A stretch of DNA of 64,000 nucleotides from Clostridia bacterium (GCA_017549285.1 JAFYVE010000053.1:62001-126000); one strand, 5' to 3'; positions 16,874 through 25,156 are shown, numbered from the stretch's first letter. Translations and numbers: made by a program. The notes: generated by a model from the letters alone, not told the origin.

Positions 16874-17082
16874 AGGCTGAAATCTTCTTCTTTGAAGCCT
16901 GAAAGCATTTTAAGGACCTCGGGCTGTCTTTTCAGAGGGTCATATTTAAACTTTTTACAGGATGAATCGGGTTGCATAACACCCATACGGCGGCAGAGAA
17001 CTTCTTTGCCGTTTTTTGTATTTGTTCCCGTTTCACAATAAATGCATTTTGGGGATATATTTTCTCCGAATATTTTTTTCAT
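16870..17082 (-). CDS. Small Cys-rich hypothetical protein
   Basis: A 70-residue basic protein with CIYCETG, LCRRMG and SSCKKFKYDP, four or five Cys in an arrangement suggesting metal binding. It is not a member of a family I can name beyond being typical of short conserved Clostridia proteins. Its stop overlaps that of the convergent gene 16679-16873. Confidence 0.65.
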   Translation of the reverse strand: MKKIFGENISPKCIYCETGTNTKNGKEVLCRRMGVMQPDSSCKKFKYDPLKRQPEVLKMLSGFKEEDFSL

Positions 17083-17149
17083 TTTTCACACCTACTTATG
17101 CAATATATTTTACACCAAGAGTCAATAAGTGTCAAGTGAAACACTTCTT

Positions 17150-17182
17150 AAAAGAAAAAGCGGGTATTCTTCCGAATACCCG
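17150..17182 (-). terminator. Terminator of the amphipathic-peptide operon
   Basis: CGGGTATTC/GAATACCCG stem (17161-17182). On the minus strand it is followed by CTTTTTCTTTT. It ends the transcript carrying the two small peptide genes. Confidence 0.75.
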
Positions 17183-17218
17183 TTGAAATACTATTTAAAT
17201 ATTATTTCATGAAGAATA

Positions 17219-17341
17219 TTAGAGTTCACCAGTCATGTTGGGGAAATCTTCTTCAAAACCTGCAGCAAACTTCTTGAATGTTGCGTGAAGTTCGTTGAAC
17301 CAAGCGATTAATGCTTTGAACATTTCGATGAGCTTTTCCAT
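17219..17341 (-). CDS. 40-residue amphipathic peptide
   Basis: Unannotated-size gene for a peptide starting MEKLIEMFKALIAWFNELH and ending FEEDFPNMTGEL. Hydrophobic residues recur every three to four positions (L4, I5, F8, L11, I12, F15, L18, F22, F25), giving an amphipathic helix, followed by an acidic tail. A strong RBS AGAGGTG (17350-17356) precedes the ATG. It has no leader peptide, so it resembles leaderless or PSM-like peptides, but bacteriocin activity is not shown by the sequence. It is the second gene after 17397-17498, with the same RBS wording and a shared promoter and terminator. Confidence 0.7.
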   Translation of the reverse strand: MEKLIEMFKALIAWFNELHATFKKFAAGFEEDFPNMTGEL

Positions 17342-17396
17342 TAATTGTGCACCTCTTTTCATTATTTTATTAAGTTGAATTGCTTCTTAAAATAGA

Positions 17397-17498
17397 TTAC
17401 ATGCTGAGGATTTCACCGAGCTGCTTGAAGAGATCAACGATCTTTGCAACGAAAGCTGCTACCCAGTTCATCATCTTTGCGAATACATCACCTGACAT
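17397..17498 (-). CDS. 33-residue amphipathic peptide
   Basis: Peptide beginning MSGDVFAKMMNWVAAFVAKI and ending VDLFKQLGEILSM. It is nearly all helix-compatible, with a hydrophobic face (F6, M9, V13, F16, V17, I20, L23, F24, L27, I30, L31) and three Lys against three acidic residues. RBS AGAGGTG at 17508-17514. A good minus-strand promoter is at 17556-17584, and the dyad CAAGTT-gcact-AACTTG (17531-17547) lies between promoter and RBS. The composition is like the C-terminal tails of the secreted proteins at 41527-42600 and 45089-46348. Confidence 0.7.
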   Translation of the reverse strand: MSGDVFAKMMNWVAAFVAKIVDLFKQLGEILSM

Positions 17499-17530
17499 TA
17501 GTTGTTGCACCTCTTTTCAAAATATTTTGG

Positions 17531-17547
17531 CAAGTTGCACTAACTTG
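17531..17547 (-). promoter_or_regulatory. Possible operator in the peptide-operon leader
   Basis: CAAGTT-GCACT-AACTTG, a perfect six-base dyad just downstream of the -10, placed where a repressor or an RNA hairpin could act. Confidence 0.4.
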
Positions 17548-17555
17548 TTGTAAGT

Positions 17556-17584
17556 ATAATACCATAATTTAGAAATGTGTTCAA
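17556..17584 (-). promoter_or_regulatory. Promoter of the peptide operon
   Basis: On the minus strand: TTGAAC (17579-17584), 17-base spacer, TATTAT (17556-17561). The 17562-17782 stretch upstream is AT-rich with nothing else evident. Confidence 0.65.
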
Positions 17585-17782
17585 GAGGGTATACCTTAAA
17601 TTAAATTAATGTTTTAATAGTTGCAACATTTTTGTAAACATTTATTTATTTTTTATTGAATAAGCGTTATTTTTATTGTTTTTTTATGGAAAAAAAGCAT
17701 TCAGAACCATAAAAAAAGCCTTAAATATGAACCCAATATGAATAAAGTTTTACAAAAGTTGATATTATTTGTGTGAAAACTG

Positions 17783-19261
17783 TTATATTATAAGGCAGAG
17801 AAGACCGCTGCAACCTTCATTTATGATGCGTTCAAGTGTCTGCTGAAGCTTCATTCTTGCTTCTGTGGGCATATGATAAAGTTTGTTTTTAAGGCCCTCA
17901 TTCACAAGGTCATCAAGTGATTTTCCGAATATATTTGACTGCCAGATTTTAACGGGATTTTCCTGAAATTCATTGAGAAGATACATAACAAGCTCTTCGG
18001 ACTGACTTTCGGAGCCCACAATCGGGGCTACCTCTGTGTTGATTGTGGCTTTCATCATATGAATTGACGGTGCAGAAGCTTTGAGCCTTACGCCGTATCT
18101 TCCGCCCTGTTTCATAATTTCAGGCTCTTCAAGAGTCAGCTCATCAATTGTGGGCATAACGATTCCGTAGCCCGTTGCTTCAACCTCATCAAGGGCAGAT
18201 TTTATTCTTTTGTATTCACGTGCCGTCTGCGCCATTTCGGTGAGAGTTGTGATAAGTCCTGCTTCGGATTTTATTTCAACACCGCTGATTTCGGTCACTA
18301 TCTCATAGAAGATATCGTTTGTCACATCTGCACTTATAATTGCTTTTCCGTCACCGGGAAGAATATCTTTTACGGATGATGACGTTATGCAGTTTTCGTT
18401 TGCAAGGGAAGTGCACAGCTCATTTACATTTCTCAGGCATTTCATACCCGAAGCATAGTTTTTTACAGCAGACAAAATGTTCTTTTTGACTTTATGGTCA
18501 CTTCCGAGTGATTTCATCCACGACGGAAGATGAATATCAACTTCACGAACGGGAAATTCATTGAGTACCGAACCCAGAATTTCGCAGATTTCTTTTTCTG
18601 TTATATCGGGACAGCTGACGGGCAGAACGGGTACGCAGTATTTTTCCGAAAGCTTACGGCTCATTTCTGTTGCGGAAGGAGAGTCGGGATACATACAGTT
18701 GAGAAGGACGATAAACGGTTTGTTTATTTCTTTCAGTTCGTCTATCACACGTTCTTCGGCTTCCTCGTATTCATAACGGGGAATGTCGCTGATACTTCCG
18801 TCAGTTGTTATTACAAGCCCTATTGTGGAGTGTTCGCTTATTACTTTCTGAGTGCCGATTTCAGCAGCCATATTAAAAGGAATTTCTTCCTCAAACCACG
18901 GAGTTTTCACCATACGGGGAGTTTCACCTTCGATATAGCCCAGAGAACTCGGAACGATATAGCCTACACAATCAACCATTCTTACCCTGAAAGAGACATT
19001 GTCATCAATGCGGATTTTCGCTGCCTGCTCGGGAATGAATTTGGGTTCTGTAGTCATAATTGTTCTGCCTGCCGCAGATTGGGGTAATTCGTCAACTGCT
19101 CTTTCTTTTGCATAGTCACCCTCAATGTTCGGAAGAACCGTTGTTTCCATAAATTTTTTTATAAAGGTTGATTTGCCTGTTCTTACAGGTCCGACAACAC
19201 CGATGTATATGTCACCCTGTGTGCGTTTTCTTATGTCTTCATAAATGCGTGTGTTTTCCAT
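17783..19261 (-). CDS. spoIVA: Stage IV sporulation protein A
   Basis: A 492-residue morphogenetic ATPase that polymerises on the outer forespore membrane and forms the base on which the spore coat assembles. Walker A GPVRTGKS is at residues 24-31, followed by the conserved RTIMTTEPKFIPE and DCVGYIVPS segments and a long C-terminal helical/anchoring region ending GCSGLLCLII. Length equals that of known SpoIVA proteins. The gene follows sipL by 11 bases, and both are transcribed together, which matches the known SpoIVA-SipL interaction in Clostridioides difficile. Confidence 0.96.
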   Translation of the reverse strand: MENTRIYEDIRKRTQGDIYIGVVGPVRTGKSTFIKKFMETTVLPNIEGDYAKERAVDELPQSAAGRTIMTTEPKFIPEQAAKIRIDDNVSFRVRMVDCVGYIVPSSLGYIEGETPRMVKTPWFEEEIPFNMAAEIGTQKVISEHSTIGLVITTDGSISDIPRYEYEEAEERVIDELKEINKPFIVLLNCMYPDSPSATEMSRKLSEKYCVPVLPVSCPDITEKEICEILGSVLNEFPVREVDIHLPSWMKSLGSDHKVKKNILSAVKNYASGMKCLRNVNELCTSLANENCITSSSVKDILPGDGKAIISADVTNDIFYEIVTEISGVEIKSEAGLITTLTEMAQTAREYKRIKSALDEVEATGYGIVMPTIDELTLEEPEIMKQGGRYGVRLKASAPSIHMMKATINTEVAPIVGSESQSEELVMYLLNEFQENPVKIWQSNIFGKSLDDLVNEGLKNKLYHMPTEARMKLQQTLERIINEGCSGLLCLII

Positions 19262-19272
19262 AAATACTCTCC

Positions 19273-20799
19273 TTATTCCTGTTCAAAAATCAACATACAG
19301 TCTTTTTCAATGAAGTCAGAGCTTATTGAATTGAGTTGCCTGATATTTTCAATTCCTGTGTGATGCTCTTTTGCAATATCCCACAGCCGTTCACCTTCCG
19401 AAGCAAAGTATACGGTGATGATTGAATCAGATGTAGCTTTTCTCAGCTCTGCAGTTTTTTCAATTGATGAAATAATATTTATATTGCTGCACGAATAAAC
19501 AAAGCCTTCGGTGTGAAGCTCCGTTGTGACAGAAAGTGAAGAATTGCTTTTCTGTGAGAATGTGAGTGCATTGACGTGGATATTCAAAACGGGCTGAATG
19601 TCTGAAGATAAGTCGCTGAGCCCTTTTTTAAATTCAAAATCGGCTATTCTTTCAAAATACTGCTTTTCGTTTTCTTTTGTTGCAAGAATGATGCCGTAAT
19701 TAATGTTACCGCTTATAACAAGTTCGTTGTTTTCTTTTCGGCAGGAGTATTTGATGCGTTTTACAGCCACATCTTCACATTTTTCAATATTGTGCGAATT
19801 GAATTCAAATTCTGATGTGACGGGATAATTGTCGTTGAGCTTTTTTATGTCTGAAATGAATCTGATTTTCTTTTCATCGGTTGAAAGCTCGTGAGTGCAC
19901 GAATATGCTTCGTCAACGGGACTGAGCTCTCCTTTTGAAAAAACATCAATCAGGGCAGAAACGGTCAATGCAATTTCGGGAAAAGATGCTGATTGGGCTG
20001 TTTCGGGTGTAATGCGTCCTTCAGCTGAAATAATTTCAAGTGAAGCACAGCATACGGAATTTTCATCAGTACCTTCAATTTCAAAAATCTGATTTACGGG
20101 AGTCAGAATCCGTTCATTGATATAATTTCCGTTTTTGTCAATGCAGACAAGTGTTGTGCTGATGCTTCCCTTTATCATCATTTTGTTTTTTATTGTTTTG
20201 ATTTCGTTTATAACGGGCAGAAAACCGAGTCGGCTGATTTTTGCACCGTCAAACTTTTCATCGGGATCACATTCTGCAGTAACGGAGAAATTCTTTACGG
20301 CTGTACCCTCAAGAAGGTATCCTTCATAAGAGCTTTTGAGTGTGTGACAGAAACCTTCGGGCACTTCGGATATGTAGTTTATTACTTCTGTACCCGAAAC
20401 ACGTATATAAAGCGTTGCAGAGCCTCTGATTTCTGCTCTTCTCGGATTTATTGCACGGCAGTTTATCTGTTCACCCGTACAGACGGCTGTTATGGTGTCG
20501 GTTTCTGATGCATTTCTTATATCGATACTTCTGTTGAAAGGTATTGTGCTTTCAAGGATTTCGGTTTTTCCGTCCGAATCGATGTAGGTTATTCTGATAA
20601 CTGTGTTGCCGTCAATTACGGCTTTATCTGATATTATGTTGCACGAAAAAATATTTGTACTGCCTGAACAGCCGAGTATTTTTACAATGTCGCCGTAGTA
20701 ATCGGCAAGACTTATGTCGTTTTCAATAAGCTGTTCAACGCTGACGGAGATTTTTTCTTTTCTTGTGAGAATTTTTTCGCTTGTCAATTCAATATTCAT
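19273..20799 (-). CDS. sipL: SipL-like spore-coat morphogenetic protein (DUF3794 plus LysM)
   Basis: A 508-residue protein with several DUF3794 beta-rich repeats (for example SISVEQLIENDISL-type and FDGAKISRLGFLPVINEIKT segments) and a C-terminal LysM domain (VYFASEGERLWDIAKEHHTG...). This layout is that of SipL, the SpoIVA-interacting protein of C. difficile that helps localise the coat. The LysM in SipL mediates SpoIVA binding. RBS AAAGGAGT precedes the ATG. Operon with spoIVA directly downstream supports the role. Confidence 0.88.
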   Translation of the reverse strand: MNIELTSEKILTRKEKISVSVEQLIENDISLADYYGDIVKILGCSGSTNIFSCNIISDKAVIDGNTVIRITYIDSDGKTEILESTIPFNRSIDIRNASETDTITAVCTGEQINCRAINPRRAEIRGSATLYIRVSGTEVINYISEVPEGFCHTLKSSYEGYLLEGTAVKNFSVTAECDPDEKFDGAKISRLGFLPVINEIKTIKNKMMIKGSISTTLVCIDKNGNYINERILTPVNQIFEIEGTDENSVCCASLEIISAEGRITPETAQSASFPEIALTVSALIDVFSKGELSPVDEAYSCTHELSTDEKKIRFISDIKKLNDNYPVTSEFEFNSHNIEKCEDVAVKRIKYSCRKENNELVISGNINYGIILATKENEKQYFERIADFEFKKGLSDLSSDIQPVLNIHVNALTFSQKSNSSLSVTTELHTEGFVYSCSNINIISSIEKTAELRKATSDSIITVYFASEGERLWDIAKEHHTGIENIRQLNSISSDFIEKDCMLIFEQE

Positions 20800-20864
20800 T
20801 TATGTGACTCCTTTTTCGGTTTATTTTACATTCAAATATATTCACAATCAGGACAGGATATGAT

Positions 20865-20904
20865 AAACAATAATTTATCGCTGATGCGATAAACTATTGT
20901 TTGT
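20865..20904. repeat. Intergenic repeat R3
   Basis: TAAACAATAATTTATCGC-TGAT-GCGATAAACTATTGTTTG (starting one base earlier), an almost perfect palindrome. The left arm equals that of R1 and R2; the right arm is an inverted copy of the left instead of the TTCTGATTT end. It contains the last codons and the stop of the small gene 20875-21045. Confidence 0.75.
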
Positions 20905-21045
20905 TATAGTCTTTATTTCCTTCCCGCTGTTGATATATTCCGTTCTTTCAGCGGCTGTAACAATGCCTGCAAGTGTAAGTGTCACAAACAGCACCCATAC
21001 TGTTGAAAGTATAAAAAATCTGAACAGTTTTTTTGTCTCCGTCAT
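20875..21045 (-). CDS. Small single-span membrane protein coupled to spoIIP
   Basis: A 56-residue protein beginning MTETKKLFRFFILSTVWVLF with one transmembrane segment (FFILSTVWVLFVTLTLAGIV), then a short polar tail. Its ATG overlaps the spoIIP stop (ATGA, four bases), a clear translational-coupling arrangement. The final codons and the TAA stop come from repeat R3. I know no named family; the position suggests a sporulation membrane function with SpoIIP. Confidence 0.65.
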   Translation of the reverse strand: MTETKKLFRFFILSTVWVLFVTLTLAGIVTAAERTEYINSGKEIKTITNNSLSHQR

Positions 21046-22196
21046 TGTTTATCTTCCTTTGCGTTTTCTTTTATAAACTCAGCGAGTACATCACCGAGAA
21101 GCCTTGCCGAATATGCCGCTTCAGACAATGTATTTACATCCGTCCCGGTTTCAATGAGTAATGAGTAAGGGGTTAAGTCAAGGTTATATTTTCTGTTGCA
21201 GAAATACATCGGCTTCATAAGGTTTTCATATTTATCATTTACGGCTTTCTGCAGATTAACCGCAAAAGAAAGATTTGTTTCCCACGAAGGAAATGATTCA
21301 ACGTTTCCGCCTTCGGCACCTGTAAGAATCATCATCTGTGCCGCTTTTTTATTACCGATTACGGCAACAGGTTTAACTCTTGTTGTGTTGTCATAGTGAA
21401 TTGCATCACGGTGGACGTCTAGTGTAATGATAATTGACGGGTACTTCTCTAAAATAGCAGTTATTCCTTTGCGTGACTTGTCATAAGCCCCTGTGTAAAC
21501 ATTGTCATAAATTGTTGTGTCATGAATAACGCCGATTCCACGTGCCCTGAGCACTTCTGCAAGTTCTTCGCCAACACGTATCATATTCAGGCTTTTATTG
21601 TTGTTGCGTTCAGCAAAAGAAGTTGAAAAAGCTCCGTTATCAAACGGAGTGTAGCATTCTGTTGAGTGTGTGTGATAAATAAGAACAGTCGGCTTTGTGT
21701 AATCATTTACAGGCAGGGGACAGCCGTTGACTAATGTGCCCTGAACATCAATGTCTGAATCGACAGTCACATTTCTTATAAAAACATTCTCAAAATAATC
21801 CGATGCCTGATAAGAGATATATGTTTTTTCGGTTATTGTACCGTCCTGAGGATAATCATTTTTATTGAACTTTTTTCTCAGTATTTCTTCATTTTCTTTT
21901 ATGTCATCGGGAGTGACGGAAAGATCAAGAAACTGACGTTTTGATTCAAGGTCTGTAATGTTGCCGTCTTTCTGATTGAGTTGTTTATTGTCGGAGTTGA
22001 ATCTGAGCATAAATGAACGGCTGATTTCACGCACTGCCGATAAAAAACCGTTCGGAAAAGAGAATGCAGCACCGATATATGCCACCTTTTCGTCAAGTTT
22101 AATCGGGAATGATGCGATATATACCGAAAGAGAAATAATGAGCGTTGCAATGAGTAAGTATGTTTTTACGGGTAATCTTATACGTCTGTTTTTCAT
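21042..22196 (-). CDS. spoIIP: Stage II sporulation protein P
   Basis: A 384-residue membrane-anchored amidase/endopeptidase that, with SpoIID and SpoIIM, degrades septal peptidoglycan during engulfment. An N-terminal membrane anchor (TYLLIATLIISLSVYIASF) is followed by the extracytoplasmic catalytic domain with VLIYHTHSTECYTP (zinc His/Glu), ITLDVHRDAIH and the closing LLIETGTDVNTLSEA. ATG 22196 (MKNRRIRLPVK) is chosen; a longer frame upstream encodes an unrelated leader and runs through the terminator hairpin of the preceding gene. The RBS at this start is weak. Confidence 0.93.
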   Translation of the reverse strand: MKNRRIRLPVKTYLLIATLIISLSVYIASFPIKLDEKVAYIGAAFSFPNGFLSAVREISRSFMLRFNSDNKQLNQKDGNITDLESKRQFLDLSVTPDDIKENEEILRKKFNKNDYPQDGTITEKTYISYQASDYFENVFIRNVTVDSDIDVQGTLVNGCPLPVNDYTKPTVLIYHTHSTECYTPFDNGAFSTSFAERNNNKSLNMIRVGEELAEVLRARGIGVIHDTTIYDNVYTGAYDKSRKGITAILEKYPSIIITLDVHRDAIHYDNTTRVKPVAVIGNKKAAQMMILTGAEGGNVESFPSWETNLSFAVNLQKAVNDKYENLMKPMYFCNRKYNLDLTPYSLLIETGTDVNTLSEAAYSARLLGDVLAEFIKENAKEDKQ

Positions 22197-22258
22197 AATA
22201 TTCTTTTTTATTTTTCTCACCTCAGAGAATATATATGTTTTAAAGACGGATTTAAGTA

Positions 22259-22285
22259 TAAAAAAAGAACACCTTCCGGTGTTCT
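22259..22285 (-). terminator. Terminator before spoIIP
   Basis: GAACACC-TTCC-GGTGTTC followed on the minus strand by TTTTTTT. It closes the 24912-22285 gene group. Confidence 0.8.
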
Positions 22286-22581
22286 CAGCTTTTTCTGTAA
22301 ATTGATGCGAATGAGAATGCAAAAATAAGAAGCATTACAAACAGGAGAACAATTCCCACAGCGAAAAGCTCCTTATAAATCATAAAACCGCCTATTGAGA
22401 AAACAATTCCCGTCAATGTGAAGAGTTTTATGATTTTTTTAGAAAATGAAGTGATGTTGTAATTTCTTGTGAAATGGTGTGCTGACATTGTTGAATCCTT
22501 CTTTACGGAAACTATAAGCCGTCCCGCAAGAATCATCAGTACAGCAGGCAGACATAGTGCCACATAAATGAGTATATCCAT
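22285..22581 (-). CDS. Small membrane protein
   Basis: A 98-residue protein with three hydrophobic segments (ILIYVALCLPAVLMILAG, LFTLTGIVFSIGGFMIY, VGIVLLFVMLLIFAFSFA) and a polar, basic loop. I do not recognise a family. It begins two bases after the MFS gene stop and shares its transcript; the terminator at 22259-22285 abuts its stop codon. Confidence 0.65.
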   Translation of the reverse strand: MDILIYVALCLPAVLMILAGRLIVSVKKDSTMSAHHFTRNYNITSFSKKIIKLFTLTGIVFSIGGFMIYKELFAVGIVLLFVMLLIFAFSFASIYRKS

Positions 22582-22582
22582 T

Positions 22583-23782
22583 TTATTTTTCCTCCGTTTT
22601 TTTATTGTATCTCAGAAGTGCAATAACAGCAAAAATCATCACAAATGGAAAAGCAGTTCCTGCAAGGACTCCCGTTTTAAGGTTATCTCCGAAATACTGC
22701 GAAACTGTGCCCAGAAGCAACGGACCCGTTGAACATCCTGTGTCACCTGCAAGAGCAAACATCGCAAAAAGCGCCGTTGACGGATTATACCAGCTCTTTG
22801 CGGCAATACTGTATGTTCCCGGCCACATAATGCCTACGGCATAACCGCATATTCCGCATCCGATGAGTGAGAGTACGGGAAGGGGGGAGAGTGCTGTGAG
22901 GAGATAACCGAAAACGCACAGCACAGCGCAGAAAAGAATATATTTTTCAAGGTTTATCTTATGGCTGAATTTTGAATATGCCACTCTTGCAATACCCATA
23001 AGTGCCGCAAAAAGGCAGGGCCCTAAAATATCGCCTGCAGTTTTTGAAATACCGAGACTCTCCTCTGCAAAAGCCGATGCCCACTGAGCAACTGAAAGCT
23101 CACTTGCTCCTGCACACAGCATCATAACGAGCAGAATATAGAAAAGCTTGTTTTTAAAAAGTTCACTTGTTTTCTGAACACCTTTATCTGACTGCGAAAC
23201 GGTCACTATAGGCACAAGTGCAAAATAAAAGGCATTGACTGCCGGTATCATAGCCCATATGAATGCCATCACACGCCAGTTTGCTATATCGAAAAAGTAA
23301 AAGAAAAGCGTTGAAAAAAGAACAGCACACATCTGTCCCCAGCAATAGAAAGAATGGAGAAGGCTCATATGTGATTCTTTGTTTTCGGTGGGACAAGCCT
23401 CTATTATCGGGCTTGTGAGCACTTCAATAAGTCCTCCGCCTACGGCATAGAAAGTAATTGCAATAATTATTCCTATATACGGGTCAGGCAGAATAAACGG
23501 AAATACACCGAGCCCTGCAAGTCCCGTTGCGGCAAAAATATGAGCTCCGACAATGCATTTTCTGACCCCTATTTTATCCGCATATCTTGCGGCAACAAGG
23601 TCGGTTGCAAGCTGAATAACGAAGTTATATGTAGAAATGAATGCAAGCTGACTGAGTGAAACTTCCCAGTCCCTCTGAAAAGTCACAAAGAGAAGCGGTG
23701 CAAAATTATTTACAATTGCCTGAGTTATAAAGCTTATATAACCTGCAATAAGGGTGTGCTTATAGTCAGTTCTTAAGTTCAT
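22583..23782 (-). CDS. MFS transporter
   Basis: A 399-residue membrane protein with about twelve spans of the major facilitator superfamily. Typical marks are the loop RYADKIGVRK after span 2 and the pseudo-symmetric second half (GIARVAYSKFSHKINLEK). It resembles the transporter at 34960-36204 (shared APLLFVTF/PPLLFVTF near the start), so the two are paralogues. ATG 23782 is preferred over one ten codons upstream because AAAGGA is placed just before it. It overlaps the 23766-24380 gene by 17 bases. Substrate unknown. Confidence 0.87.
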   Translation of the reverse strand: MNLRTDYKHTLIAGYISFITQAIVNNFAPLLFVTFQRDWEVSLSQLAFISTYNFVIQLATDLVAARYADKIGVRKCIVGAHIFAATGLAGLGVFPFILPDPYIGIIIAITFYAVGGGLIEVLTSPIIEACPTENKESHMSLLHSFYCWGQMCAVLFSTLFFYFFDIANWRVMAFIWAMIPAVNAFYFALVPIVTVSQSDKGVQKTSELFKNKLFYILLVMMLCAGASELSVAQWASAFAEESLGISKTAGDILGPCLFAALMGIARVAYSKFSHKINLEKYILFCAVLCVFGYLLTALSPLPVLSLIGCGICGYAVGIMWPGTYSIAAKSWYNPSTALFAMFALAGDTGCSTGPLLLGTVSQYFGDNLKTGVLAGTAFPFVMIFAVIALLRYNKKTEEK

Positions 23783-24380
23783 TTTCCTTTTCCGTAGTTT
23801 CTCCGTCTTCAATTATTCTGTTATCCGAAGAAACAATATTTCTCATTTTCTTATTTTTAGCGTTTATAAAAGTTATGACATAATCGATACCGAAAATAAT
23901 TCCGATGAATACAATCATAATATTACGGAGTTCATCACTTACAAGGCGTTCCATGTGCTTTGTAACAAAAGGATGAACCACATAAATTATTGAACCTGTT
24001 GCCAATGCCCAGTAAACTGAATGTTTCAGACAGATTCTTCCGTGAAGATTGAATTTTTCATTTGAATAATCCCACCATCTTGCATGAAAAAGCTTTTCCA
24101 TAACAAGACTTGTCATATATTCAAGCACATTTGCAAAAAAGACACCCAGAAGAATAACAACGGGAATCATATACCACGTATAGCCGAATTTATTATAAAA
24201 GGGCATAAGCAGACCGCACAATACGACAGCACCCGAGCCGTATATCGGCACGAAGGGTCCGCTCATAAAACCTCTGTTTATGAGCTTTTTGTAATAAATT
24301 GAACAACATACGGTTTCAAGAATCCAACCGCATATGCTGTACAAAAAGAAGTAAAATACATAATCAAGTACGAGTTCCAT
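23766..24380 (-). CDS. CmpB-type putative ABC transporter permease
   Basis: A 204-residue membrane protein of the Pfam ABC_trans_CmpB group (formerly DUF1113), with about five spans. It shows the family start YFFLYSICGWILETV and the motif FMSGPFVPIYGSGA; WWDYSNEKFNLHGRICLKHS is also characteristic. No ATPase gene adjoins, so the transporter assignment is only by family name. It overlaps both neighbours by 17 bases, indicating a tight operon. Confidence 0.85.
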   Translation of the reverse strand: MELVLDYVFYFFLYSICGWILETVCCSIYYKKLINRGFMSGPFVPIYGSGAVVLCGLLMPFYNKFGYTWYMIPVVILLGVFFANVLEYMTSLVMEKLFHARWWDYSNEKFNLHGRICLKHSVYWALATGSIIYVVHPFVTKHMERLVSDELRNIMIVFIGIIFGIDYVITFINAKNKKMRNIVSSDNRIIEDGETTEKENELKN

Positions 24381-24912
24381 TTTTATTTACCTCACGTAGT
24401 TTAAGGAATTTTTTTCTTTTTGAGGAAAACATTTTTATTGTTGACTCCTGATGTGCACAGTATTTGTCTGAAAGACATACAATCAGACTTTCTTTGTATT
24501 TCGGAGGAGTGGGAGTAAGAGGCCACATATGCCGTTTTATTATATTCTCTTCCATTTCTGAAAGAGTAAAAAGTGCTTTTGCATTTTTCAGAGCAAAACC
24601 GGGATGTCTGTATCCGTGGAGCCTGTGAGAACCGTCACCGGGCACGTGCCAGTCATAATAGAAAAGGTCGTGGAGCATAGCGCCTCTTGTGGCTTTTACA
24701 AAATCGAGCCCCTTTTCTTTTGTGATTGTGTAACTCATAAACGCAACGCTCATAATATGCTGAAGTCTTGTAATGTCTGCGTGCTGGATATATTCAGCCA
24801 TACTCTGAAACTCGGAAGTTGAATATATATCACTCATTATTTCAAAGAATTCAGGCTGATTTTCACGTGAAAGCGAATACGACTGCACATAGATGTCAAA
24901 TAAATCTTTCAT
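24364..24912 (-). CDS. HD-domain hydrolase
   Basis: A 182-residue predicted metal-dependent phosphohydrolase. HD motifs are visible in order: His in IQHADITRLQHI, MLHDLFYYD (HD), HRHPGFAL-type His in RHPGFALK, and the last Asp in VCLSDKYCAH. Such proteins cleave nucleotides or other phosphates; the substrate is not evident. It is the first gene of the minus-strand group ending at 22285. The RBS is GGAGG-like upstream of ATG 24912. Confidence 0.85.
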   Translation of the reverse strand: MKDLFDIYVQSYSLSRENQPEFFEIMSDIYSTSEFQSMAEYIQHADITRLQHIMSVAFMSYTITKEKGLDFVKATRGAMLHDLFYYDWHVPGDGSHRLHGYRHPGFALKNAKALFTLSEMEENIIKRHMWPLTPTPPKYKESLIVCLSDKYCAHQESTIKMFSSKRKKFLKLREVNKNGTRT

Positions 24913-24956
24913 TTTTCCTCCGATTAGAGTATAAAATTGGAATATTGAAATAAGTT

Positions 24957-25156
24957 TAAAATCAGAATTTGTCGAGGTGCCCTCGACAAATTAATGAGTA
25001 ATTAGTAATGATTAATGAGTAATGATGGAAAGGGCTACGCCCTTTAACCCATTATATAGAGCGAAGCGGAACATAAGTCGCTTGCGACTTCCGACATTGC
25101 TCATTGCTCACTACTCATTATTCATTTTTGTCGGCTTCAGCCCGACAAATTATTGT
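24957..25156. repeat. Intergenic repeat R4, inverted orientation
   Basis: About 200 bases. Read on the minus strand it starts ACAATAATTTGTCG, inside which the TAA is the stop of the histidine kinase gene, and ends ACAAATTCTGATTTTA, a 16-base exact match to the right end of R2. Each end is a hairpin: AATTTGTCGAGG-tgc-CCTCGACAAATT (24967-24993) and TTTGTCGG/CCGACAAA (25128-25149). The middle holds imperfect inverted AATGAGTAAT-type repeats and hairpins AGGGC-TAC-GCCCT and AAGTCGC-TTGCGACTT. No gene lies within. Confidence 0.85.

Noticed and set aside
17150-17600. Calling the two small peptides bacteriocins
   Set aside because: No immunity or dedicated transporter gene is adjacent and the net charge is near neutral or acidic, so only 'amphipathic peptide' is supported.
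18530-19087. Long plus-strand frame opposite spoIVA
   Set aside because: It is antisense to a well-conserved sporulation gene and lacks signals of its own.
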